Shown in pieces: positions 50,519 through 61,535 of a stretch of 64,000 nt of DNA. Source of the stretch: Myrica gale (taxonomy: Eukaryota; Streptophyta; Magnoliopsida; Fagales; Myricaceae); NCBI GenBank assembly GCA_963930655.1, contig OZ005600.1, positions 5,707,501 through 5,771,500 of the forward strand, read 5' to 3'. The notes below the pieces were generated by a model, which searched no databases, was not told where the DNA came from, and saw only the letters and a program-made list of their open reading frames with translations. Position 1 is the stretch's first letter; each line of letters starts with the position of its first letter. A program made the translations under genes and the position numbers.

Positions 50519-52477
50519 TCATCGCGTCCACCTCCACGTGATGAACACAAAGATAAGTGTTAATATCATGCCTGCATATTTAATCCAATTATCCACACGG
50601 TGCCGCCTCTCAATCAGCCTCAAAACAGAATTGGAGAGTCCCACCGTGTTAAGAACATCCAGTGCTTTCCGGTGTGCTTTCTGAACAAGCAAAATTTGTA
50701 TAACATGAGTTAAAATCAGCTACGACATTCATGTCACCATGTCCCTACAATTACTTGACCAGGAGAAGAGCTGCCACAAATTATTTAGACATCGGTTCGA
50801 TTTTTCCTATGTTAACTAAATCTAGAAGAACATGTTATAAGTTCCCCAATTCTCATGCAGCATCTCCAATGACATCCAATTAGTAGTTAAAATCACAAGT
50901 TATTACAGGTTTATTCCACGAAAGTACCTTCTGGGACCAATATCTAACTTAATTTTCCTATACCATATGCCAAGTCAAATTATGAGAATCGGATACCACA
51001 TACTGACATACACAAAATTATAAATCAACTATATTTTGGAGCCAACTGAATGCTCTTCTTTTGAGGGGTGTTAGAGGCAAAAGAAAAACCCATATTGCTG
51101 GAAACACTTTCATTAAACCATCGATGCATAAGAGTAAGTTAACTAAAGAACTGAAAACTAGTCCTGTACATTATCAATCTATGTGAGCAGATATATGTAG
51201 ATGGGAGCGCAGAATGGTGAGCGCATGGAGCTGATAACAGATACCTTTAGACGTTCCCTTGACCCAGACATTGCAGATAGAATGGCCTCTCCAGTTGAGC
51301 TAGCTTCTTCCAACATCCGGGCCGAATTCCGAGCTGACTGCTTTGCTTGTGCTTCCTCGTCAAATATTCTCAAAACATGAGAATCCCCATTCTACAACAT
51401 AAAAATATGTCTTACTGATACCGCAGCAAAAACAATTCAGTGGCCTAACCAAAAGGGATCTTCACTACTGGCTTAATGCACCCGATAACGAAATAATTAC
51501 ATACAGCTCTTCCAAGCAATTCTGCTCTTTCTTTGGCTTCCATCGTCCTCTTCTGATTCCTTAAAGAGCACTTATCCAGACTCTGTTTCAAAGAGTCAGC
51601 CTCTTCTGCTACTTGTTCAACTTTTCTGCATGAATTTAGAAAAAACAAATGCATCCCATCAAGACACGTGAGCATCAAATTACAGCAACACTTCGATGGT
51701 TACTGCATACCGTGAGAATTTATACAAACAACAGATCCAATGATCAAATTACCACAAACGGTCACGATATAGTTAAGAGTTTCCTACTAGTGACAGATCC
51801 AATGCTGGAAGTGCATATATGACAAATAATACTCGTGAAAGTATAATTAGCATAAAAATGCTGAAAGGATCTCAGCTAAAGCTCAATCTGCATAAAATCA
51901 AACTCTCAACCACTACTTTCACAAGGTATCTGGTCATCCAAGGTAAAATAAGCTGAACTAAACCTTCCGCATGGAATTGAAGAGAATCCACTTTTCTTTG
52001 GCGTAATCCACACAATTACAGAATGGTCACTCGTAAAATTCATAAAATAGCTTGCTTCGGAGAAAACAATTACAGCGAACTATAACAAAAAGAATCGACG
52101 CCAACAAGGAAACAGAGAAAACCCAAACCCTAAGTTAAATAATGAACTAGATCCCCGTCCCCACAACAAAGCAATCGGGACAAGATTCATTGGAGAAAGA
52201 AACTTCACCGTTTCCAGAGATCGCGGTGGGACTTGGAGGGGAGGGAGCGGCAGAGACGGTCCATCTCGACGCAGAGGGACTGGATGTGGGTAATGTCCTT
52301 CGTGATTGAGAATGAGAGCTCCGGAGAGTCCATCCCAATGCTACCGCTGGAGTACTCGAGGCGCTCCAGGCGTTCCACCGCGTCCCTCGTCCTAATCACC
52401 ACCTTCTTCGCGTTCTGGTATAACTCCGACAGCGTACTACTCCCCCCTCCTCCTGCTGCCGCCGCTTCCATTTCCAC
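50519..52477 (-). CDS. MEMB1: Membrin, Golgi Qb-SNARE (MEMB11/12-like)
   Basis: Tail-anchored Qb-SNARE for ER-Golgi and intra-Golgi fusion. Four minus-strand exons: 52209-52477, 51505-51625, 51245-51391 and 50519-50680, giving 232 residues (Arabidopsis membrins are about 225). The N-terminal regulatory helices include LSELYQNAKKVVIRTRDAVE and SITKDITHIQSLCVEMDRLC. The SNARE motif runs through SSTGEAILSAMSGSRERLKKAHRKALDVLNTVGLSN. Its position-0 residue should be the Gln of the Qb class; by eye the S-M-S region is slightly altered and worth aligning. A C-terminal membrane anchor, MILTLIFVFITW, is followed by RWTR. MEMEA gives two adjacent possible starts. The symbol is a family placeholder. 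Confidence 0.9.
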
Positions 52478-52984
52478 AGTAGCGTTTATTCTTTTCCCGA
52501 CGCCAGAGGGACTATATTCTTTTGGGTGTTCCTTCTTTAATACGATTTTATAGGTAAAATCAGTCTCTTCCTTTTTCCCTTTTTTTTCTCTCGTTAATTT
52601 TATAATTTTGTAGATTTTATCACAGTGCCTTTTTCAATTCCAAAGACTGGCATTAGCGGGGAGAAACAAAATAAATTAGGATATAGACATAACGAGTATA
52701 TTCCACTGTTAATATATTGTCTATATAAAGTTTCGATAATATAAGTTTTATAATAATGTTTATTTATTATGTCTATTTTTTTAATGTAATTCTGCCAGCA
52801 AATTAAAGAGAGTCCTACAAAATTACAGAGATCCCATAAGAAATAAATAGAATTACTAAAATAAGTGAAGAAATTAATTCATATATTAATATACACGATT
52901 ATAATTCATATAATATCATAGGATAAAGCAAGACATCTCACTTTGAACTTTATCTTATATATACATAAGTAAATATGTGTGCAT
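52478..52984. other. Upstream region of membrin, then AT-rich spacer
   Basis: Presumed membrin promoter (minus strand), then AT-rich DNA with repeated ATATTAATATAC-like runs. No gene is seen. Confidence 0.4.
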
Positions 52985-53340
52985 AGAATGGCTGCAAGGG
53001 AAGCTTGGTCAAGAGGTTTACAGGAAGTGATGTTTGAGAATGATTATTTTACTGCTATAATGGGTATTAATGATCTGAATATTTTAGTGGAATGAGAATA
53101 TGTTTACTCTATTTAAGTCATTAGAGATATGGCGTTGTAGAGACCATTGTTGAGATTTTTAAAAGTCTCACGTCAAGCAAATCACCATGCTGACTCTTTG
53201 GTTAAATGGGCTGTAGATTGTCCCTTTTTTTGGATGTATTCCACTAGACTTTTTACCTTCTTTATTGCTTAGGCAGAACGGGTGTCTTGAAGGAGTTTTG
53301 ATTTTTTTATTAATAAAATATCGTTGTTTAGGGAAAAAAA
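52985..53340 (+). mobile_element. LINE 3' end with RNase H-like (RVT_3) relic
   Basis: Broken reading on the plus strand: MAAREAWSRGLQEVMFENDY, a degraded middle with stops, then SRQANHHADSLVKWAVDCPF. This matches in order the RNase H domain at the end of plant LINE ORF2 (PRQANxxADxLAKWA). It ends with ATTAATAAAATATCG and an A-rich tail at 53330-53342. 5'-truncated and inactive. Confidence 0.6.
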
Positions 53341-54075
53341 ATAAATATGTGTGAATGTGTGAATACATAGATAAATAAATCAAGTGTGAGTACGTGATAT
53401 ATTACAATCTTTCAAGACGTGTAAATAAAGTAAGACATCTCACCTTGTAGTTGATCTTAAAAGTTTGGTATGCATGAATACATACAACATATTCACACCA
53501 AATCATTTATTTTTGTGTATATAGATAATAGAATACATGAATCAATTTGTTATATGTTGCTCTCGAAACAATTAAGTACAATATTTGAGTCAAATAATTG
53601 GGCAGTAAATTATTGTCAAAGTTGAAAAGGTTCACATTACAATTTACAAACCTAAATATATTTTCTCATTTAAAATTTACTTTTTTATATATATTTTAAA
53701 TTCTTCAAATCTTATGAGCATAGTTTGAAAGTATTTATGTTCAGATTGATTTAAAGACATTAGAGGATATTTAACACTATTCTCCAATATAGAAAATGAA
53801 AATTCAGAAAAATGTCGAGCAAGTAAAAGGCATTTCACAAATCACAAGGAGCGATTTGTTAAATAGTATCATTATCCAGGCCTTTTTCCATACGAACATA
53901 CCGGTGCGGACAATTCACTCGTATGTGCTGCATTCTCGGCGTCACACGACATGTGGGAGCCATTGGAAATTTGGAAGTCCGCGGAAACCTTCGGGTACAC
54001 TTAACATCTGTTTCAGAAGAGGTACGGAAGTAACGAGTAGCAATGGAAGCGAACCCCAATGACAACTGAAGAACG
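53341..54075. other. AT-rich spacer and PPR gene leader
   Basis: Contains ATAAATAAAT runs and a repeated GTGTGARTACRT motif near 53350-53400. The open frame at 53796-54062 (+) ends just before the PPR start and has no recognisable domain. It is read as leader sequence. Confidence 0.4.
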
Positions 54076-55674
54076 ATGCACTCTGTTCAAAGCCAACTGA
54101 ACCTTAACGAGCACGTCTTAGCTGTACTTGCAAAATGCAATCACCTCAACCATCTCAGGCAAGTCCAAGCCTTTCTCACCACCCTTGGCCACAGCCAAAC
54201 CCAGTTCTACGCTTTTAAGCTGGTCCGCTTCTGCGCTCTCTCTCTCGCCAACCTTCCTTACGCCCGCTTCATCTTCGATCATCTCCACTCTCCTAATGTC
54301 TTTCTCTATACTGCCATTATCACCGCATACGCTTCTCGGCCCGACCACGAATCAGCCTTTGTCTTGTACCGCAACATGGTTCGTAGGGGACGGCCTGAAC
54401 CCAATCATTTCGTCTACCCGCACGTACTGCGATCTTGTCCCGAGGCTCCGGAATCTCATGGCACTAAAATGGTGCATGCCCAGATTTTACAATCAGGTTT
54501 CGGTCGATACTCGGTTGTGGAGACCGCTCTTGTCGATTCGTATTCGAGGATTTGTTCTGACGTTATAAGTGCGAGACAGGTATTTGAAGAAATGTCTGAG
54601 AAAAATGTTGTTTCATGGACGGCTATGGTTTCTGGGTATGCTCGAATTGGGGAGACTGGTAATGCTATGTCATTGTTTGAGAGAATGCCGGAGAGAGATG
54701 TTGTGGCTTGGAATGCTGTTATTGCAGGATGCACTCAAAACGGCTTGTTCCCTGAGGCAATTTCACTCTTCAAGAGAATGATCAAAGTTGCACAGGAGGG
54801 GCAGCATCAAGGAAATAGGCCGAATCAAAGTACAGTTGTTTGTGTGCTCTCGGCTTGTGGCCACACTGGCATGCTCCAGCTTGGTAAATGGATACACGGT
54901 TATGTTTTCAAAAATAGAATTCATCTGGATACATTTATTTCAAATGCCCTAGTAGACATGTATGGGAAATGTGGGAGCTTGAAGGAAGCAAGAAGGGTTT
55001 TTGACATGACTTCAAAGAAAAGCTTGACGGCCTGGAATTCCATGATCAATTCGTTCGCTCTTCATGGCCAAAGTGAGAGGGCAATTAGCGTCTTTGAGGA
55101 GATGATGCGACATGAGAATGATGTCAGACCAGATGAGGTTACATTTGTTGGCTTGTTGAATGCTTGTACTCACGAAGGGTTGGTCAAAAAAGGACTTTCT
55201 TATTTTAAGTTGATGACACAGGAATACAGTATTGAGCCCAAAATTGAGCATTATGGGTGCTTGATAGACCTTCTTGGTCGAGCAGGTCAATTTGAAGAAG
55301 CCATGGAAGTAGTGAGTGGAATGAGTATGGAACCTGATGAGGTTGTTTGGGGTTCTTTACTTAATGGATGTAAAATTCATGGACGTACAGATCTGGCAGA
55401 ATTTACAGTCAAGAAACTGATCGAGATTGACCCAAATAATGGTGGTTATGGTATAATGTTGGCCAATATATATGGGGAGCTGGGGAAGTGGGATGAGGTC
55501 CGGAAGGTAAGAAAGACGCTGAAGGAGCAGAATGCCTATAAAACTCCCGGATGCAGTTGGATTGAGGTTGATAACCAAGTTTATCAGTTTTATTCTGCTG
55601 ATAAATCACATTTCAGAACAGAAGAAATATATACAATGTTAGAAACTCTGCTTGATTCTATCAGTCTGAATTGA
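54076..55674 (+). CDS. PLS-class pentatricopeptide repeat protein, E-type (At1g33350-like)
   Basis: Intronless, 532 residues. About ten PLS-type PPR repeats run from about residue 60 to 440. Examples are SPNVFLYTAIITAYASRP, KNVVSWTAMVSGYARIGETG, RDVVAWNAVIAGCTQNGLFP, and LDTFISNALVDMYGKCGSLK. They end in the E/E+ region (PDEVVWGSLLNGCKIHGRTD, then GKWDEVRKVRKTLKEQNAYK, TPGCSWIEVDNQVYQFYSAD). There is no DYW deaminase, so editing, if this is its role, would need a partner. Such proteins bind organelle transcripts. The N-terminus before the first repeat is short and targeting is unclear. Arabidopsis At1g33350 has the same architecture, and the neighbouring CLPX is also its neighbour there. Confidence 0.93.
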   Translation: MHSVQSQLNLNEHVLAVLAKCNHLNHLRQVQAFLTTLGHSQTQFYAFKLVRFCALSLANLPYARFIFDHLHSPNVFLYTAIITAYASRPDHESAFVLYRNMVRRGRPEPNHFVYPHVLRSCPEAPESHGTKMVHAQILQSGFGRYSVVETALVDSYSRICSDVISARQVFEEMSEKNVVSWTAMVSGYARIGETGNAMSLFERMPERDVVAWNAVIAGCTQNGLFPEAISLFKRMIKVAQEGQHQGNRPNQSTVVCVLSACGHTGMLQLGKWIHGYVFKNRIHLDTFISNALVDMYGKCGSLKEARRVFDMTSKKSLTAWNSMINSFALHGQSERAISVFEEMMRHENDVRPDEVTFVGLLNACTHEGLVKKGLSYFKLMTQEYSIEPKIEHYGCLIDLLGRAGQFEEAMEVVSGMSMEPDEVVWGSLLNGCKIHGRTDLAEFTVKKLIEIDPNNGGYGIMLANIYGELGKWDEVRKVRKTLKEQNAYKTPGCSWIEVDNQVYQFYSADKSHFRTEEIYTMLETLLDSISLN

Positions 55675-58018
55675 AGTCAGGAAAGGGTTCTCTCTTATTC
55701 AGTGCTCTACTTTCTTTTTTCCTTTACAACTAAGAGGAAATGAGGGCAGAAGAAAGCACGCTTTTTTTTTTTCTTGCATCAAAATTCGTGGAAGCTATGA
55801 TTGTAATCATCCAATTCTGGTAAGATTTTCAACTCTTAAGTTCTTTAGAAATACTTCGAAAGATTGCTTTTGTTTTGATAATTGTGGTCTTCATCATCAA
55901 CTGGAAAGAGGCCATCTTGCTGATGTGGATATTGATTGGAGTTCGTTGGCGATTTGCTTCTTTTTTAATCCATCGGAGCCATAGGAACCCCCACATGCTT
56001 TTTTTATTTGAACTTTGAGCTTCAATTCCGTTATCTCTCCACTGAAGTTTGGCTTGCTTTGGGTTCTTCCGAACATGCTAATCTCCTCATACTTCTATTT
56101 GATTTATCCTCCTTTCAGAACCAGGCTGGCAAATTGGGGTTTAGAGATGAGGGTTGGATTTGGGTTTGGTTGCATTTGAGGGCATTATTCATGTTCGGAG
56201 AGAATATAATGGAAAAAGGTGACCATATGGCAGACAATTAGATTCTCGGAGTGCACTAGAGAGTTCCACCAAGCTCTAATTGCACATGGGCTTCCGTTAA
56301 TGTAATTTCTCTCTCATCCTAATCAGCATGTGTGGATGCTGCCTGATTGTTCATTACTAAATGAGTCAGTGTTCTTCTATTTGCTCCAACTCGCCTATTA
56401 CCTTGTCTGCATCTAATTATGTAGTGCATCCCATGATTTTTATCTTTGTTATGGTATTCTTTCCTAGTCTCTTATTACATGGTCTACATCTAATCAACAC
56501 AACTCATTTCATGATTTTTGATTTGGATGTTGTTGAACTGGGGAAATCACCATTTGGACATGACAGCTAAGAAATCACTTGCTGAAAAGGGAAAAAAATA
56601 GCGGATAAATTAGAAAGAGAAATCACCTTCAATTTCATTATACAAAAGGGAGCTTTAAATAGTTTGAAATGAGAGTTCTGGTGAACCCGAGGTCTATATC
56701 CTCAGGTTATGATACGATCAAGTGATGTGGCTGATGAGTCATTTCAGACCTTGGCCCAGGAATGAATGTTCTCTCATTTGCTTATAAATTTTCCAGACAA
56801 GTTATAGTCATCATTGTCGTTGTTGTTAAAGTGCTTTGATGTGATCAAATTTCAAATAAGAATGTTTGATTCTTTTGCCCAAATTATAAAACTAGTTCAT
56901 GAATTGCGCACTATGAGTCCTTTTAGAAAATACTCGACTCGTGCTCTTCAGTGCCCTAAGAAATTCTGCCAATGGGTTTGACTGAAAGAAAGAGAAATTT
57001 AAATAATAGGGGAAAGTAGTTACATCAAAGGCCATGAAGGTCGTGTTATATGCAATTTAAATAATAGGTGGAAGAACAGACGCTAGCTCTAGTAAGATTT
57101 TTTTTTTTAATTACATTATTCTGATAGACATATACTATATCGGGATATGCCAAATTGTTTGCTTTCATTTTATGTGCAGGGCTTTGTCGCCTGAGACTCC
57201 GTTCTTAATCGTGCACAAGCTCAGCTCTTATAGTGGAACAGCATTGAGGATTGTACGCTGTTCATTCCCTTAAACCTGTATTCAGCTCGTGCAGAGTGAC
57301 GCTAACCCGTGTTCAGCTTGTCCACAGTGACCCGAAAATTTCCTGGTCCATTGATTTCTGCCAATTGAGCGTGCGGAGAAATCAAGCATGCTCCGCAGTT
57401 GATGCTTTGCGCTAGTTGAAACGTTGACTGATTGTATACACTCAATGCATAATGTATCCGACGTTTAAATCATTCGCTTCAAATTTATCACACGTTCTAC
57501 AAAATTTGGTGATCGACAAACTCGAATGGAGAGTTGCCCAAGTTTTTGTTATTTTATGCGCGTCTGCACTAAACCCTCTGCAGATTTATGCGCGTCCGTT
57601 GTTGTTCATCATGTTGGCAGCAGCACGGCAAGCTGGCAAAGTGGATAACGTCTCTTTGTATAATGTTGTCAGACTAGGATATGACCTGCAAATGTGCGTA
57701 ATCGATTTTACAGAGACAAATTGATAATAGGCAAAAGCAAAGGAGATGTTTTTCCCCCTTGTAATTGGGGATACTTGTACAGAATGGAGCTTAGGGGCGA
57801 GTGGCGCCAGAAGTTGAGAAGATACAGCATGGGGAGATTAAATTAACTTATGAGGAAGACTCCGGAGTTACCACGTACGTAGTAGAGATCACATCATTAA
57901 TTAAAGGCTGTGACAACACACAAAACAAACGAAGAAAGATCAAGTGAAACCCTTATTCATGACTCATACAAGTCTCAGACATAGTGCTCAATGCTCATGC
58001 CAGAAGTTCTCCAAAGGT
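55675..58018. other. Gene-free spacer, 2.3 kb
   Basis: Holds the PPR 3' end and, at its right edge, the HSP22 3' end. No domain was recognised in the short open frames at 56008-56241, 56361-56570 or 57452-57724. Two imperfect copies of a unit like GTRTTCAGCTYGTSCASAGTGAC lie at about 57278 and 57310. Confidence 0.45.
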
Positions 58019-58594
58019 TTAAAGCTCCTGCTTGATCTCACTCCCACTGAGCTTGGCAGACTTCTCCTCTTCTCCCTCAATGCTGACCACCTTGGGACCC
58101 TTAACCTTGTCAGTTTCCAACTTGGACAATGTTACGGTGAGCACGCCGTTCTCCAACGTGGCTTTGATAGAATCCAAGTCCATGTTTTCAGGCAACCGGA
58201 ACTGCCTCCAAAACTTGCCATAGGATCTCTCCACCCTGTGCCAATGATCCTCTTTCTTCACCTCCTCCCTCTTCCCCTCTCCTCTCACTCTGAGCACCCC
58301 GTTATCCACCTCTATCTTCAGGTCTTCCTTCTTCAGACCCGGAGCGTCCATCATTATAATGTGACCTTCTGGTGTCTCTTTCCAGTCTACCCTGGCCGGA
58401 GACACTGCCACTGCGGTTTCGTCCTTTTCGAGGCCAACTGGGATTTGTTCCAACACTCGGAACGGGTCAGCCCAAATATCAGCAAACATACTCCCCGGAC
58501 GATCTATGAACGGCAGTAAAGACCCATTAGAGAACCGAACAAGACACAGTAAGAGAAACAAAGCAAGGGAAACTCGTTCTACTTGTGCTCTCAT
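58019..58594 (-). CDS. HSP22.0: Class IV (ER) small heat shock protein, HSP22 type
   Basis: ER-lumen alpha-crystallin chaperone that holds unfolding proteins under heat stress. Intronless, 191 residues. The signal peptide is about 1-24 ([18 protein letters not shown]). The ER-type N-terminal arm contains [17 protein letters not shown], and the alpha-crystallin domain spans about 66-165 ([20 protein letters not shown] ... [13 protein letters not shown] ... [30 protein letters not shown]). The C-terminus is KQEL, an H/KDEL-type retention signal, preceded by an acidic tail. All landmarks are intact. A TATA box and a heat shock element stand upstream. The best remembered match is At4g10250. Confidence 0.95.
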   Translation of the reverse strand: MRAQVERVSLALFLLLCLVRFSNGSLLPFIDRPGSMFADIWADPFRVLEQIPVGLEKDETAVAVSPARVDWKETPEGHIIMMDAPGLKKEDLKIEVDNGVLRVRGEGKREEVKKEDHWHRVERSYGKFWRQFRLPENMDLDSIKATLENGVLTVTLSKLETDKVKGPKVVSIEGEEEKSAKLSGSEIKQEL

Positions 58595-58732
58595 TTTTCT
58601 TCAGATATTTGGATCTTTAGACGGGCTAGTTTTTGAGATTTTGGAACGTGGAAAAAGGCTTTTGTCGATGGTTTATGAGGGTAGTAGTTTTGCTGTGTAT
58701 CTTGCTGTGTGAGAGAGGGGATGCTATGCTGT

Positions 58733-58741
58733 TTATATAAG
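58733..58741 (-). promoter_or_regulatory. TATA box of HSP22
   Basis: Reads CTTATATAA on the minus strand, about 140 bases upstream of the ATG, giving a leader of about 105-110 bases. Confidence 0.7.
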
Positions 58742-58805
58742 AGTAAGGAACAAAGGATTTGACGTGGAGGGCCGTGGAGAACTTTGGAGAGGTGTGGAGA
58801 AATAG

Positions 58806-58817
58806 GGAAGGTTCTAG
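58806..58817 (-). promoter_or_regulatory. Heat shock element upstream of HSP22
   Basis: The plus-strand reading GGAAGGTTCTAG contains a GAAnnTTC inverted pair, the core of heat shock factor binding sites. It stands about 70 bases upstream of the TATA box. Further GAA/TTC half-sites lie around 58745-58785. Only one full pair is clear. Confidence 0.55.
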
Positions 58818-60484
58818 CTTGATTTCTGGTGGAAGTGATGACGATCTCTCCCAGTGGAGGAGAGTGAAAGATCTTTCCAACTTGTTCCAGAGTCTTCATG
58901 CCCTATTCTTTCGTATTTGCGATTGGCTTTTTAGCCTTCTCAAGTTGAAAACCCAACTCAACTGCTGCCAAACTCGTGCTGAGAGGGCAGCAAAGCTCTT
59001 CCGCTAGGCCCGAGAAGATTCTGGCTCATTTCCATCGTAATCCCAATAGGGAGACTCTTTTTGGGCATGTAAGGCCCAAAACTTTCCTCCAGTGGGCATA
59101 AATCCAATTTGTTATTTAATTTCCCTAGGGGCCCATCCTTCAAATTTTTTTTTCTTTCATAACTGCCGAAAGGCTTGCATGACACAAATAGAAAAACAAG
59201 AATATCTCACCCATGGTACAACCTTAACCAGAATCGCAAAAGGTAGCCCGTGTCATGTTTGCCAACCAAAATTTTATGAAAAGTTTGGGATTGATGTACA
59301 GATTCAAGCGGATTAGAGTTTTGTGACTTTTGTCGGATTTTGAGAGAGAGTAGTTAGTGAAAAAATAGAATTTTATGGAAGTTAATAAAAAAGTGAAGAA
59401 AGATAATTTGAGTAAATTTATTATTTTTTTATTGTAATAGAAAGAGATGATTTATTGGGAATATAGAGATGATTTTGAAGTTATTTTATTTGACCAAAAT
59501 TTTGAGTTAATTATGTTTGCAAATAAAAAATTTGAAAGGGAGATATTTTGATTTGCAAAGATGCTCGTGCTTGCCTCCTTAAACCACTGGAAACGGCGCG
59601 GCTCAAGGGAAACAAAGTTAGTGAGTGAGATCCATGCGTGGCGTGTGGGCTTTCATGCGTCAAGAGAGACAAAAAATTGTCCCTAGTTTATCTGTTATGT
59701 CGACTTAAGATCGATCTTTCCCGTAAAATATTTTATCCTACATCCTACTTTTACTACACCCTTCCTCGTCTCTCTCGGTGCCTAGTTATCTACCGCAAGC
59801 ATTTTCTCGTTTGAACCTCGTCCATAACTTTAAGATTATGTCATCCTAAAATGTTGTTAAATGGAAGGATCTTATCAACGTTCGTGAACGATAAATTATA
59901 GATAAAAGGCCCAATGATTATAGATATAACCTATCCCATTTTTAGAGTGAGATGGTTGGTTGTTCTAAGACTAGCTGTAACTACCGTTTCTTTTTTGGAG
60001 TCAATATCAGCAATGCATTTAATATAACGGTAAACCAATCACCTCATTGAAACAACAAATCCAGAGTTACTTGTTCGTTCCTTAACAAAACTAAGCAACA
60101 AGTTACTTGTTTTGAAACTAGTGATTGCAGTACTGAACCACAGCACCTCACTTTCAATCATGCTTGGCACAGCTAGCTACTTGCTTACTTTATATACTAG
60201 TCTTGTAGGATTGATTACTGTAGGAGTAATACTTTTGCATAGTTTACGGCCAAGTGCAGAAAGGAAGACGCAGTAAATATTAGTACTCATAACTTCAAGC
60301 GTTATTTCCATTCCTTTTGCCGTAACCTTGTGAGTTTTTTACCCTTCCCAATTGATAAAGAAGAGTACCCGTACGAAGGTTGTTTTCGACGTCTGGTTGA
60401 TCCCATTAATACGTATGGCTTCCCAGCCTTCCCATTTGGAAGTTGGAAAGTGGCCTTTTCTCAAGGGACCCATGGTGACAAATG
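58818..60484. other. Intergenic spacer upstream of HSP22
   Basis: No gene supported. An AT-rich patch at 59340-59530 (GTGAAGAAAGATAATTTGAG, TTTGACCAAAATTTTGAG) resembles the interior of the MITE at 44989-45182. B-box exon 1 of the following gene relic was looked for here and not found. Confidence 0.45.
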
Positions 60485-61030
60485 TTTTTTTTTTTAAAAT
60501 CAGAACAACAAATCTTATTCATGAGAAAAACACCATAGAGTTATAGGGATCAAACCCCCCTGTACAGCCAAGATAAAACGGGAAATTGCTCAATACTGCA
60601 AGATTGCCTCTGCACTGGCTCATTAGCACCACAACGTATATGACAAACTTGCCAAGCTTGGCAGCTGCTGAAGAGAGCTGTGAATATCCACCACAAGGGG
60701 CTGGATTTTCCAGTTTTGTTATCTGGGGGTAGTTTTGAAAAGCAGAAATCACAATTTCAGAATCACCTTCTATCATAATATTCCGAAAGCCAAGATGAAG
60801 AGCTAACTGGACACCCATTTTGGGAGCTTCGGCCTCCCCCACCACGGGCTCAACTGCCCCAGTTTTAGCAGTTTTGAACCCACGTAACTGCCCCTTTGAA
60901 TCACGAATAATGGCAGCCACGATTGCAAACTCAGCCCTTATAGCCACATCAACATTTATTTTCATTACATTTTCCGGTGGAGGCTGCCCCTTTGAATTAC
61001 AATTTTGTTCCTTTTCTTGCTTGACAATTT
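60485..61030 (-). mobile_element. 5'-truncated LINE end with RNase H-like domain
   Basis: On the minus strand the sequence reads PPPENVMKINVDVAIRAEFA, then AAIIRDSKGQLRGFKTAKTG, GEAEAPKMGVQLALHLGFRN and IMIEGDSEIVISAFQNYP. This is the RVT_3 RNase H domain that closes plant LINE ORF2, with the D/E/D catalytic positions still visible. After that the frame is lost. A poly(A) tail (T-run at 60486-60495) follows. The insertion ends about 75 bases before the B-box exon. Confidence 0.8.
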
Positions 61031-61107
61031 TTGTTCTGCTTTATATTTCCAGCATAGATACGCATGTATCCCTCTCAGAGGCTCACACATGAAATGGTGA
61101 ATTCTGC

Positions 61108-61535
61108 ATGCAGGGGAGAAATGGGTACTTATTCTGCTTAGAAGATAGAGTGTTACTCTGCAGGCACTGCGACATTGCGACGCATATGGGAAACCCCTAC
61201 GCATCACCCCACCAACGATTTCTCATTGGAGGAGTCAATGTCGCCCTTCAATCTACGATCAGCAACAATATTGACATCGTCTGCTATAGCCTAAAATCAA
61301 GCTCACCAATGTCGACTGCAGGTTCTTTCACTTTCCTTGCCGATAACGAGAGCAGGGACATAGCGATGACGATGGGAGTTGAAGCTGCATTCCCAGAAGC
61401 TAGAGCTACCTTCCCTAGTGAACATCATTTTGCAACCGGACCTCATTGGTCATTGGATGAGATATTTGACACAAAGGATTTTAACTGCTTGGAATTTTCA
61501 GAAGTTGGGTCATCAAGAATAATTCCTCGATGAAG
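61108..61535 (+). pseudogene. B-box zinc finger gene relic (BBX, second B-box and tail only)
   Basis: After an AG acceptor (61111-61112) the exon reads GRNGYLFCLEDRVLLCRHCD, then IATHMGNPYASPHQRFLIGG, a second B-box of the BBX18-25 group (transcription cofactors in light signalling). A Ser-rich tail follows, with HWSLDEIFDTKDFNCLEF. The first B-box exon and the start of the second (CDICQ) are not found upstream. A LINE lies in their place. The frame ends at a TGA (61531-61533), while a different frame continues DEVPLPQYQIVP, so a shift is likely near 61530. I recall the Arabidopsis neighbour of HSP22 as a BBX gene. A working product would need exon 1 elsewhere. Confidence 0.7.

Noticed and set aside
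53796-54062. 88-codon open frame directly upstream of the PPR gene
   Set aside because: No targeting or PPR character that would extend the protein; most likely leader sequence.
57452-57724. 90-codon plus-strand open frame
   Set aside because: No recognisable family, no splice context and no partner exon.
57944-58519. 191-codon plus-strand open frame
   Set aside because: Antisense to the HSP22 coding sequence, which shows every family landmark; the plus frame shows none.
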